Source: Endozoicomonas sp965198415 (lineage in GTDB: Bacteria; Pseudomonadota; Gammaproteobacteria; Pseudomonadales; Endozoicomonadaceae). Taken from it: DNA of 64,000 bases. Positions 37,091-44,863 of this stretch are shown one piece after another. Where the stretch lies: contig CBDAPN010000032.1 of assembly GCA_965198415.1 (NCBI GenBank), forward strand, positions 1,674,001 to 1,738,000, in the 5' to 3' direction. Below the pieces are notes generated by a model. That model was not told the DNA's origin. It ran no database searches and saw nothing but the letters and a program-made list of their open reading frames with translations. Position 1 is the stretch's first letter, and the number at the start of each line of letters is the position of its first letter. The position numbers and the translations under genes were made by a program.

Positions 37091-37909
37091 ATGTCCGTAA
37101 AATTTGATGGGAAGCATTTCTCTCTGCGTTATTTTGATAACGTTAGATACGATATACAATCTGGCAATTTAAACCCGCTACGTATAATCACTAATTTTAT
37201 CAAAGGGGCTTTCAAAGGAAGAAAGGTAACGCTGATTGATTACAATAAGCTTTTGGTTAAATACAGAAGCTGTAAAATAATTCAGAAAATGTACAAGGCC
37301 AAATGCCTTTATGACAGAGTCGTTAAAAAAGTCACTTTCAACACAGCAACACTAAAAAAAGCTTATGAGCCAACCACTCGCATTAACTTTGATGGCCAGA
37401 ACTTCATAATAAATGGCCTTGACACTATCAGGTACAACATTGCTTGTGGCAATCACAACCTTCTAAATATGGCCTCAAACTTTTTCAAAGGGGTCAAAGT
37501 TCAACACGCCAAATATAAGGAGATCAAATCAAGAATACCCAATAAAAAAATAATCAATGAGATGCGTACAGCTAAAAGACAATACAAAATGGATAAATAT
37601 ATATCATTGGATATAGATACTATCATGGCCGAACGTAGAGAATATTTGAAGCAGATGAGACTCTCCCGAGAAAGACCCGATTACTTTACTGACGAATTGG
37701 CATCAGAACGCAAGATTCAGGGGCATTTTTTTAAAGAGATAAAAAAAGCGCTAAACGCTAACAATATTCCTTTGTCCATATTCGATAATAAAAAATCAGC
37801 ACAAATACTCTCTGAACTTAAAGAAATGAAAATATTAACAACAGAAACAATGGAAAAAATTGAACTCTACTTGAAAGATGAGCTTGATACGTCACCCTTC
37901 TGGAAGTAA
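37091..37909 (+). CDS. orphan basic protein with a tandem internal repeat
   Basis: 272 residues, no recognised family. Two copies of a ~65-residue unit lie head to tail: residues ~3-75 (VKFDGKHFSLRYFDNVRYDI ... GNLNPLRI ... FIKGAFKG ... IIQKMYKAK) and ~98-168 (INFDGQNFIINGLDTIRYNI ... GNHNLLNM ... FFKGVKVQ ... IINEMRTAK). The shared skeleton is F-D-G-x-x-F, D-x-x-R-Y-x-I, G-N-x-N-x-L, N-F-x-K-G. The last 100 residues are charged and helical. It has no signal peptide or membrane segment. GGAG lies six bases before the ATG. The DNA is clearly AT-richer than tkt. It opens the accessory block and could be a secreted effector, but nothing in the sequence shows secretion. Confidence 0.75.
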   Translation: MSVKFDGKHFSLRYFDNVRYDIQSGNLNPLRIITNFIKGAFKGRKVTLIDYNKLLVKYRSCKIIQKMYKAKCLYDRVVKKVTFNTATLKKAYEPTTRINFDGQNFIINGLDTIRYNIACGNHNLLNMASNFFKGVKVQHAKYKEIKSRIPNKKIINEMRTAKRQYKMDKYISLDIDTIMAERREYLKQMRLSRERPDYFTDELASERKIQGHFFKEIKKALNANNIPLSIFDNKKSAQILSELKEMKILTTETMEKIELYLKDELDTSPFWK

Positions 37910-38368
37910 CGGTAGGAACCTTTTCAAAATAAACGCTTCTGGCTAACAATCTTTACTTTCCTAGCCTGTTAATTTTTTAATTCAGTCTACAAGGCGTGTT
38001 TCTTGGCCAAAACTCATCCGCAATGAAAAGAACCCGGTGCTTGCACCGATAACATATATCAAGTTTTCAAGGATCAGATGCCAGCTGCTTAGCCGCTGTG
38101 GGTGATCAATCATGGGGTGCTACAGCCGCAGTCGACCCCTTTGGCAAAAACCAGAAAATGAAATTTGCGAACTGCCAATTTTTAAACCACTCTTGGTACT
38201 GACAAACGTCAGTGCAAGAGTTTTTTTACGGTATCTACGGCTGTTCGGGTATGGGTTATCACTGGATTCCTAGTTCTGAACCTGTCACATCATTTAAGCT
38301 GCATTTGGATGAAGCCTTATTAGTGAGTTTCACAGATAAGTTTCGTCATCAAGTTTAAGGTTTTTGCC
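37910..38368. other. 459-bp spacer upstream of the rhodopsin operon
   Basis: It contains a small GGTGC/GCACC hairpin near 38036, no reading frame of note, and a strong terminator at 38190-38227. The last ~140 bases must hold the promoter of the rhodopsin operon; no clear -35/-10 pair was recognised. The ~150 bases before the terminator could be an RNA gene or the decayed end of something lost. Confidence 0.45.
38190..38227 (+). terminator. strong rho-independent terminator with no gene just upstream
   Basis: Stem CTCTTG-g-tACTGAC / GTCAGT-g-CAAGAG with a four-base loop (aaac), then seven T (38221-38227). The nearest gene end is 280 bases upstream, so it either ends a long 3' tail or an unannotated RNA. 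It insulates the rhodopsin operon from upstream transcription. Confidence 0.8.
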
Positions 38369-39067
38369 ATGAAGTATATCTTGCTTAGCCCAAACGACTA
38401 CGTTGGAGTGACCTTCTGGTTGCTTTCTGCCGCAATGAGTGCCGCAACGCTGTTCTTCTTTATGGAGAGGGACAGGGCGGTTGGAAAGTGGAAGACATCA
38501 CTTTCTGTTGCCGCTCTGGTGACTGGAATCTCAGCAATTCATTATTTTTACATGCGCCATGTTTGGGTTGAAACCGGAGCTAGCCCTACCACGTATCGTT
38601 ACATTGACTGGTTCCTCACCGTACCGCTACAGATTACCGAGTTCTTTCTTATCCTCAATGCCATCGCCACAGTGCGCGCCTTACTCTTTTGGAAGCTACT
38701 CATTGCGGCGATTGCCATGCTCTTACTTGGCTACCTTGGCGAGATCGGCCATATGAACGTGTGGCTAGCGTTTGTAACCAGTACCCTTGCCTGGTTTTAC
38801 ATTATCTTCGAAATCTTTGCCGGCGAGGCGGGCAAAATCAACGCCGAACAAGGCACCCTCGCCAGTCAAAAAGCATTCTCTGCCCTGCGCCTTATTGTCA
38901 CCCTTGGCTGGGCGGTTTACCCCCTTGGCTACATTCTTGGGTACACCGGTAGTGGCAACGAAGCCCTATTAAACAGTGTGTATAACCTTGCAGACTTTTT
39001 AAACAAGATTGCCTTTGGCGTGGTGATCTGGGTTGCAGCTACGGCTTACGCAAAACAGGCTGAGTAA
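38369..39067 (+). CDS. proteorhodopsin, light-driven proton pump, blue-tuned
   Basis: 232 residues with seven membrane helices and no separate signal peptide. Helix C reads YRYIDWFLTVPLQITEFFLI: Asp80 (proton acceptor), Thr84 and Glu91 (proton donor) form the D-T-E motif of outward proton pumps. His58 matches the His that pairs with the acceptor in proteorhodopsin. Lys213 in LNKIAFG is the retinal Schiff-base lysine. Gln88 occupies the spectral-tuning place of position 105 in proteorhodopsin, where Gln gives blue (~490 nm) and Leu green absorption. A bulky Trp in helix E (TLAWFY) suggests no open window for a carotenoid antenna (inference). It is the first gene of the retinal-synthesis operon; crtE follows 52 bases later. 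Confidence 0.96.
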   Translation: MKYILLSPNDYVGVTFWLLSAAMSAATLFFFMERDRAVGKWKTSLSVAALVTGISAIHYFYMRHVWVETGASPTTYRYIDWFLTVPLQITEFFLILNAIATVRALLFWKLLIAAIAMLLLGYLGEIGHMNVWLAFVTSTLAWFYIIFEIFAGEAGKINAEQGTLASQKAFSALRLIVTLGWAVYPLGYILGYTGSGNEALLNSVYNLADFLNKIAFGVVIWVAATAYAKQAE

Positions 39068-39119
39068 ATCTTTTCGGGCTTTGCCATTGCGGTGGCCAAG
39101 CCCTGTAATAGGGGGCTCT

Positions 39120-40013
39120 ATGCTTGAAGTGATCGTTCCGCAAAACCGTCAGGAGCATTGCAGTGCCTTGACCGAACAACTTCTGCAACAGCCACTTTCT
39201 GACGCCGGTAAAGAGAGCTCAGCCCTAAGGGCGATCCGCCATCACTTACAATCCGGTGGTGGCAGAACCCGATCGATTCTGGTTCATGAAGTCTCGTCTC
39301 TTATCGGTATTGATGAAGGGGATGCGGTCATTTTGGCGGCGGCTGTTGAGGCGCTCCATAACGCCTCCCTGATTCAGGACGACATCATCGACGCAGACAA
39401 CCACCGACGCCAACAGTCAGCGTGCTGGCAAGTCTTTGGCTGTGGTGTTGCCATATGCGCCAGCGATATTTTGATCACCAAGGCATTTACGGTTTGCGCG
39501 CAACTGAGTAATGCCAAAAAAATTGCACCCTGTATTACTCTGCTCGGTGAGGCCGTAGAGCGTACCGTGACCGGGCAGTGTATTGACATGGATACCAATG
39601 AGTGGCCTGCGCTTTCACCGGCAGATTATGTGAACACTGTCGCACAGAAATCCGCTCCACTGATTGGCCTCACCGCCACCTTGCCGCTGGTTTATCAGGG
39701 GCTGGATTCGGTGCTGCCCCGGTTTAACAAAGTTCTGACTGCTTTCGCCGCAGCCTATCAAATTATGGATGACTTGGCGGACTGGCAAGAGGATGCAGCC
39801 AGCGGGCGGTGCAATATTGTCTTGCTCTACGGTGTTGAGCAGAACCCGAAAAGAGCGCTGCTGTTGAGCATCAATCATGCCAGATGCCTATTGCAGCAGG
39901 CGCGCCTTCAGCTCAAGGAAGTTCCGAATATTATCAATAGCGTGATCGATGCCCGGCTATTGCGCCTGCAAAACCAGCTGGAAACGTTCAGCCAAAGCGT
40001 GGAGCTGTCGTGA
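39120..40013 (+). CDS. crtE: geranylgeranyl diphosphate synthase
   Basis: 297 residues of the trans-prenyl transferase fold. The first Asp-rich motif is QDDIIDADNHRRQ and the second is MDDLADWQED. It would condense farnesyl-PP with isopentenyl-PP to GGPP, the carotenoid precursor. The ATG at 39120 is directly preceded by AGGGGG. The frame stays open into the rhodopsin gene, but nothing upstream is family-like. The stop overlaps the start of crtI. Confidence 0.93.
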   Translation: MLEVIVPQNRQEHCSALTEQLLQQPLSDAGKESSALRAIRHHLQSGGGRTRSILVHEVSSLIGIDEGDAVILAAAVEALHNASLIQDDIIDADNHRRQQSACWQVFGCGVAICASDILITKAFTVCAQLSNAKKIAPCITLLGEAVERTVTGQCIDMDTNEWPALSPADYVNTVAQKSAPLIGLTATLPLVYQGLDSVLPRFNKVLTAFAAAYQIMDDLADWQEDAASGRCNIVLLYGVEQNPKRALLLSINHARCLLQQARLQLKEVPNIINSVIDARLLRLQNQLETFSQSVELS

Positions 40014-41536
40014 CGAAGGCCATTGTAATCGGCGCTGGCCTTGGAGGCATGGCTGCGGCCCTGCGGCTAAGAGCCAGAGGCTATGAAGTCACGGTCATTG
40101 ACCGTTGTGAACAGCCCGGTGGGCGAGCGCAAGTGTTCCACCGTGGTGGCTTTGTATTTGATGCGGGTCCCACGGTGATAACAGCGCCGTTTTTGCTGGA
40201 AGAGCTCTACGCCCTATTTGGCAAAAAACTGTCGGATTACACCAAATTGGTACCACTTAAACCGTGGTACCGGTTTTACTTCCCCGATGGCGACACCTTC
40301 GATTATGGCGGCTCCCTAGAGGAAACATTGGAGGAGATTGGTCGTATATCCCCACAAGATCGGGCGGGCTATCTGGCGTTGCTGGCGGAGTCTAAAGCGA
40401 TTTTTGACATCGGCTTTAGCCAGCTTGCTGACCAGCCTTTTCATCGGTTCTTCACCATGATGGGGCAGCTTCCAAACCTGATCCGGCTGCGCTGCCACCG
40501 CTCAGTCTGGGATCTTGTGACACAACACCTGCAGCATGAAAAATTGCGTCAGGCTTTTTCGATCCAACCTCTGTTGGTGGGAGGCAACCCGTTTGCGACC
40601 ACCTGCATTTACAGCCTTATTCACTATCTGGAGCGCAAATGGGGCATTTATTTTGCCATGGGTGGCATGGGCGCACTGATCAGCGGGCTGCACACCCTGA
40701 TGACAGAAGTGGGCATAAACGTTCACCTTGGCACCACGGTAACCGGGCTTGCGGTAAAAAAACGTAACATCCACCAGCTAAGCACCGCAGACGGACGGCA
40801 GTTTAGCGCACAGCTGTTTGTGGCAAACTGCGACCCCGACCACCTTTACCGACACCTGCTACCCGCCCGATCCGTCAAGGTTAGCGCCAAGCTCAAAGGC
40901 GCTCTGGCCTCGCGCTCCATGGGACTGTTTGTACTGTACTTTGGCACCCGCAAAAAGTACGAAACACTGGCACACCACACCATCTGGCTTGGGAAAAGAT
41001 ACCGCTCATTGCTGGATGAAATTTTTAATTGTAAAACTCTGCCAGAAGATTTCTCCCTTTACTTGCACCGACCGACCGCCACCGATCCCGATATGGCACC
41101 GGTGGGCTGTGATACTTTTTATGTGCTGGCACCAGTGCCAAATTTAGCCGGCGGTGTCGATTGGAACCAAGAGCGGCAACAGTACGGCGATAAAATCATC
41201 AAAGCGCTGGAAGACTCGATAATGCCGGGGCTAAGTTCCTGTATCGTCGAACGGTTTGAGATGACACCGCAGGAGTTTCAGAGCGATTACCTAAGCCCCG
41301 CTGGCGATGGGTTTTCCATCGCTCCCACTTTGCAGCAGTCGGCCTGGTTTCGTTACCACAACCGTGGCGAAGGTCCTGATAATCTGTTTTTGGTGGGTGC
41401 TGGTACTCATCCGGGGGCTGGGCTGCCGGGCGTACTCAGCTCGGCCAAAGTGCTTGAAAACCTGCTGCCAGAAACTGCCCCGGCCACAGCTTTTAGCTCT
41501 GGAGTTGCGCCTTGCCCCCCCCGTTACAAACACTGA
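40010..41536 (+). CDS. crtI: phytoene desaturase (lycopene-forming)
   Basis: 508 residues. The N-terminal dinucleotide fold is AIVIGAGLGGMAAALRLRARG, followed by QPGGRAQVF and FDAGPTVITAP, which are CrtI hallmarks. The C-terminal FAD-binding signature is FLVGAGTHPGAGLPGVLSSA. It performs the four desaturations from phytoene to lycopene. The start is a GTG that overlaps the crtE stop as GTGA, indicating translational coupling. It overlaps the 5' end of crtB by 25 bases. Confidence 0.95.
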   Translation: MTKAIVIGAGLGGMAAALRLRARGYEVTVIDRCEQPGGRAQVFHRGGFVFDAGPTVITAPFLLEELYALFGKKLSDYTKLVPLKPWYRFYFPDGDTFDYGGSLEETLEEIGRISPQDRAGYLALLAESKAIFDIGFSQLADQPFHRFFTMMGQLPNLIRLRCHRSVWDLVTQHLQHEKLRQAFSIQPLLVGGNPFATTCIYSLIHYLERKWGIYFAMGGMGALISGLHTLMTEVGINVHLGTTVTGLAVKKRNIHQLSTADGRQFSAQLFVANCDPDHLYRHLLPARSVKVSAKLKGALASRSMGLFVLYFGTRKKYETLAHHTIWLGKRYRSLLDEIFNCKTLPEDFSLYLHRPTATDPDMAPVGCDTFYVLAPVPNLAGGVDWNQERQQYGDKIIKALEDSIMPGLSSCIVERFEMTPQEFQSDYLSPAGDGFSIAPTLQQSAWFRYHNRGEGPDNLFLVGAGTHPGAGLPGVLSSAKVLENLLPETAPATAFSSGVAPCPPRYKH

Positions 41537-42390
41537 GCCGATACGGTAAATCGTTCCGTTTTGCCGGGGCGCTATTGCCCGGTCAGTTGCTGCATAATGC
41601 TGCCCGACTTTATCAGTTCTGCCGTTGGGTGGACGACCTTGTGGACGACTGCCCGAATCCACAGATCGCCCGAGAGCATCTGCATACTATTGGCACGACC
41701 CTGCAAGCGCAGCAAAGTGACCAGCCACTGCTGGCCGACTTCATCGCCTTGCAGCAAGAGGTTGGTATTGATACCGCCATACCCCTTGCGCTGCTTGATG
41801 GCATGCAAAGCGATCTGGATACGGTTGCCATCCAATCGCCCCATGAGCTGATTCGCTACGCCTACCGCGCCGCCGGTACGGTGGGGCTAATGATGTGCCC
41901 GATTTTGGGCGCCAAAAAAGCCGGACTGCCCCACGCCGTTGACCTGGGCATCGCCATGCAGCTAACCAACATTGCCAGAGACGTTGCCGAAGATGCCGCC
42001 ATGGGGCGGCGGTATTTGCCCCAAACGTGGTGTCCGTTTTCCCCACAACGGCTGCTGAGTTTCAGCCCACAAGACCGCCACGTGGTGCAACAGGCGATCC
42101 AAAAAGTATTGCAGCTGGCTGAGTGTTATTACGCCAGCGCCCGAATCGGGCTAACTTATTTACCTCTGCGTAGTCGGCTTGCCATTGCTACCGCGCTGGT
42201 TGTTTACCGGGAGATTGGCGTCAGACTTGAGCAGTGCGGTTGCGCCTATTGGCGGGGGCGGGTTGTGGTTCCCGGTTGGTACAAGTGTTTACTCTGCGCT
42301 TCAACGCTGCTGCCAAAAACTCCCAACAAAACGGTTAAGCATAACCGGCAACTGCACAAACCCCTGAGCGGGTTATTTCAGGCACCATAA
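41512..42390 (+). CDS. crtB: phytoene synthase
   Basis: 292 residues of the squalene/phytoene synthase family. The first Asp-rich motif is CRWVDDLVDD (usually YxWCRxxDDxxD) and the second is QLTNIARDVAEDAAMGRRYLP. It joins two GGPP molecules head to head. The start is a TTG at 41512, with GGAG seven bases before it; no ATG fits the homology. Translation begins inside the end of crtI, so the genes are coupled. The last ~30 residues (KTPNKTVKHNRQLHKPLSGL) form a basic tail. Confidence 0.94.
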   Translation: MPPPLQTLSRYGKSFRFAGALLPGQLLHNAARLYQFCRWVDDLVDDCPNPQIAREHLHTIGTTLQAQQSDQPLLADFIALQQEVGIDTAIPLALLDGMQSDLDTVAIQSPHELIRYAYRAAGTVGLMMCPILGAKKAGLPHAVDLGIAMQLTNIARDVAEDAAMGRRYLPQTWCPFSPQRLLSFSPQDRHVVQQAIQKVLQLAECYYASARIGLTYLPLRSRLAIATALVVYREIGVRLEQCGCAYWRGRVVVPGWYKCLLCASTLLPKTPNKTVKHNRQLHKPLSGLFQAP

Positions 42391-42391
42391 C

Positions 42392-43510
42392 GTGGAGTCG
42401 GTGGATTTGGTCATGGTTGGCGCCGGTATGGCCAGCACCTCACTGGCTTTGGCATTGATTAACAGTGGTTACCGTGGGCGCATGGTGCTGCTCGAAGCAA
42501 ACCCACAGATTAACACGCAAAAAAACTGGTGTTTTTGGGATACCGGTGCGCTGCCCGACTACTTAAAACCGCTGTGCTGTAAACGGTGGCATCAATGGCG
42601 TATCGGTACACCTACCAATCAGCACACAGCCGAATCGGCCAATGCGCCTTATTGCTGTATCCGGGCTGAAGACTTCTACAGCTTCGCACAGGAGCGCTTT
42701 GCCCATGCTCATGTGGAAGTCCGCTTGAACAGCAAGGCAACCAAAATCGCAGCGTCTGCCAAACACGCTGTGGTATCCGCCAATGGCGGGGTAATTCAGG
42801 CTCGCTATGGCGTCGACTGCAGCTTCAACTTAAAAAACGACAGCGGACTTATTCAGAGTTTTTACGGTGCCTGGGTTACAACCACGGGGCCACAGTTCAA
42901 CACCGCAATGGCAGGCCTGATGGAGGAGATGCAGGTGGTGGATGGCCAGCTGCAATTTATCTACCGTTTACCATTGAGCCCAGTGTTATCGTTGATTGAA
43001 GTGACCCGCTTCGCAGCAGTTTGCGTACCGCCCTGTGCGCTTCGCCAACCTCTGGATGACTATTTAGCAACACGCTTAGTAAAGGGCAGCTGGCATATTG
43101 AATCCACAGAGGAGGGCTTGCTTCCCATGCAGGTTATGCCACGTCGGCAACAGCGAGGCTCATGGGTTAAAGCAGGCATTGGTGGCGGGCATTTGCGGGC
43201 ATCAACAGGGTATGGATTCTTGCCAGTTCAGCGCTGGAGCCAGCACACGGCCAAGAGGTTAATAGATGGCAAAATGGCTTCCTGCGGCGCATCTGCGATC
43301 CCCTACCCCTATCACGTTATGGACTGGCTGCTGCTTAAAGTGCTGAGAAACGACATCGCTCTGGCACCAGAACTGTTTGAGGCGCTGGCCAAACGCTGTA
43401 ATGCTGAAACCTTTGCCCGCTTCATGACGGAAAGCGCCACCTTAAAAGATCTTCTAAAAATCATTAATGCCATGCCTAAAAAACACTTTTTAAGGTCCCT
43501 GTTTCGATGA
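42392..43510 (+). CDS. crtY: lycopene beta-cyclase (CrtY type)
   Basis: 372 residues. It starts with a nucleotide-binding fold (DLVMVGAGMASTSLALAL) and has the CrtY features NTQKNWCFWD near residue 45 and GGGHLRASTGYGFLPVQRW near residue 265. It closes both ends of lycopene to beta-carotene. Start is GTG at 42392, one base after the crtB stop. Its own TGA overlaps the blh ATG. It is somewhat divergent: the IxFDxR-like motif of other cyclases is not obvious. Confidence 0.9.
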   Translation: MESVDLVMVGAGMASTSLALALINSGYRGRMVLLEANPQINTQKNWCFWDTGALPDYLKPLCCKRWHQWRIGTPTNQHTAESANAPYCCIRAEDFYSFAQERFAHAHVEVRLNSKATKIAASAKHAVVSANGGVIQARYGVDCSFNLKNDSGLIQSFYGAWVTTTGPQFNTAMAGLMEEMQVVDGQLQFIYRLPLSPVLSLIEVTRFAAVCVPPCALRQPLDDYLATRLVKGSWHIESTEEGLLPMQVMPRRQQRGSWVKAGIGGGHLRASTGYGFLPVQRWSQHTAKRLIDGKMASCGASAIPYPYHVMDWLLLKVLRNDIALAPELFEALAKRCNAETFARFMTESATLKDLLKIINAMPKKHFLRSLFR

Positions 43511-44367
43511 CCCGGTTAAATCAATTTCCGCTCTACTGTTTTTGTTGTACTGCCATGGCGATGTTGCTGTTGCAGTTTGTGGGGCAATGGTACTCCATTA
43601 CTGGTGTGGTCATTGGTTGGATCTACTGCTTTGGTATTCCTCATGGTGGGCTGGATGTGCTGGTTATTCGTCAGCTTTGTCAACGCCACTGGCAAAAACA
43701 ACTGATCGCCTTTGTTGCTTATGCCGGTTTTGCCACTCTGTGCTTTTTGATCTGGCTGCAGCAGCCGCTGCTTTGTGCAATTCTATTTTTACTCGGTGCA
43801 ACGTGGCACTTTGCCGAGGACTGGGGAGTTTCAGGGAATAGTTGCCAGCCTTTGGCACTTGGGGCGTTGGCAGTCACCTTTCCTGCGTTAGTCCACCGTC
43901 AGGAAACCGGGCAAATCTTTACCATGTTACTGCTGCCAACAGAACAGGCGTTGACCATTGCCCGGGTGATGCAATGTGTGGCGTTAGTAATGCTAACTGC
44001 AGTGTTAGTCGGCGCCTTCATGGGAAAGATCAGACGAAAAGCGTTGCTGCCAATCTTCACAATGACGGTAAGCGGTCTGGCACTTTCACCGATGCTCTAT
44101 TTTGCCTGTTACTTTTGTGGCTACCATGCTGCTTTACACACCATTCAAGTCTCCCGCCAATACCGCCTACCACTGCAAACCCTGCTAGTTTATCTTGTCA
44201 TCCCGATGATTTTCACCACCGTGCTGTTTTTATTTGCCTACTACGGGCTGGAATCCATACATATTCAACAGCTTTGGCTAAGCACCCTGTTTATCGGCCT
44301 TTTTTCTCTGACTATGCCGCATTTGCTGCTGCACTTTTTTGGGCAGCGGTTTGGGCAATCTTTTTAG
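43507..44367 (+). CDS. blh: beta-carotene 15,15'-dioxygenase (Brp/Blh family)
   Basis: 286 residues, a polytopic membrane protein with about eight helices. Four His-bearing motifs of the Brp/Blh family are present: GIPHGGLDVL near residue 45, TWHFAEDW near 100, CGYHAALHT near 215 and MPHLLLHFF near the end; these bind the catalytic iron. It cleaves beta-carotene to two molecules of retinal, the chromophore of the rhodopsin at the other end of the operon. The start overlaps the crtY stop as ATGA. No terminator with a T-run was seen just downstream. Confidence 0.94.
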   Translation: MTRLNQFPLYCFCCTAMAMLLLQFVGQWYSITGVVIGWIYCFGIPHGGLDVLVIRQLCQRHWQKQLIAFVAYAGFATLCFLIWLQQPLLCAILFLLGATWHFAEDWGVSGNSCQPLALGALAVTFPALVHRQETGQIFTMLLLPTEQALTIARVMQCVALVMLTAVLVGAFMGKIRRKALLPIFTMTVSGLALSPMLYFACYFCGYHAALHTIQVSRQYRLPLQTLLVYLVIPMIFTTVLFLFAYYGLESIHIQQLWLSTLFIGLFSLTMPHLLLHFFGQRFGQSF

Positions 44368-44863
44368 TAGATGTACAACCTTTAAATGATCTGACACCCA
44401 GCACATTCATCTGCACAAAGGCAAGAATTAATTTTGGCAATGGATTCCCACCTTTGCGAGAACAACAAAAGGTTATTTGCAGGCTTTTTTCATGCCTATC
44501 AAACCTATGTTCGTTCAGCTCCAACAGAGCAACAGTGGAATGATCAATTGGCGGAACTTTGGTATTGTTTTGGAATTTATTATTCTTTATAGATAACCTT
44601 TTTATTCATGTTTTGTTAGTTTTCCGGCTAGAGTACATAAAAATAGGTCATTAAAAAATCCTGCCTTAACATGCATCGAAATCCGTCCCCAAAAAAATCG
44701 TACTCAAAGAATACTTCTTTATTCACTAACTGACTTCCTTCTTAATAAGCAATACAACACCTACTTTACAAAAGGTTTTAAATTCTTTTTCACTAGCAGT
44801 GATTAGCCCATCGTTGAACCTGCTATATTCCAACAAACATAAACATAGAGATTGGAGAAATTT
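44368..44863. other. 496-bp spacer between blh and the RhoGAP-like gene
   Basis: AT-rich. It contains a possible 50-codon gene (44440-44592), annotated separately. A GGAACTT at 44553 lies inside that frame and has no matching -10. GGAG at 44853-44856 is the ribosome site for the next gene. No terminator with a T-run was found for the rhodopsin operon. Confidence 0.4.
44440..44592 (+). CDS. possible small protein of 50 residues
   Basis: An ATG-initiated frame beginning MDSHLCENN and ending in a Trp/Tyr-rich stretch (WYCFGIYYSL). The amino-acid make-up looks protein-like (AYQTYVRSAPTEQQWNDQLA in the middle), but there is no clear ribosome site. It starts 73 bases after blh on the same strand and might be the tail of a decayed gene or a genuine small operon member. 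No family recognised. Confidence 0.3.
   Translation: MDSHLCENNKRLFAGFFHAYQTYVRSAPTEQQWNDQLAELWYCFGIYYSL

Noticed and set aside
38559..38972. Overlapping plus-strand frames inside the rhodopsin gene
   Set aside because: Out-of-frame shadows; the rhodopsin frame carries all catalytic residues.
43542..44543. Out-of-frame plus-strand frames over blh, one extending past its end
   Set aside because: They overlap a strongly supported membrane enzyme gene, lack ribosome sites and have low-complexity composition.
44553..44559. GGAACTT resembling a sigma-E -35
   Set aside because: No TCTGA-like box 16-17 bases downstream and it lies within a possible small coding frame.
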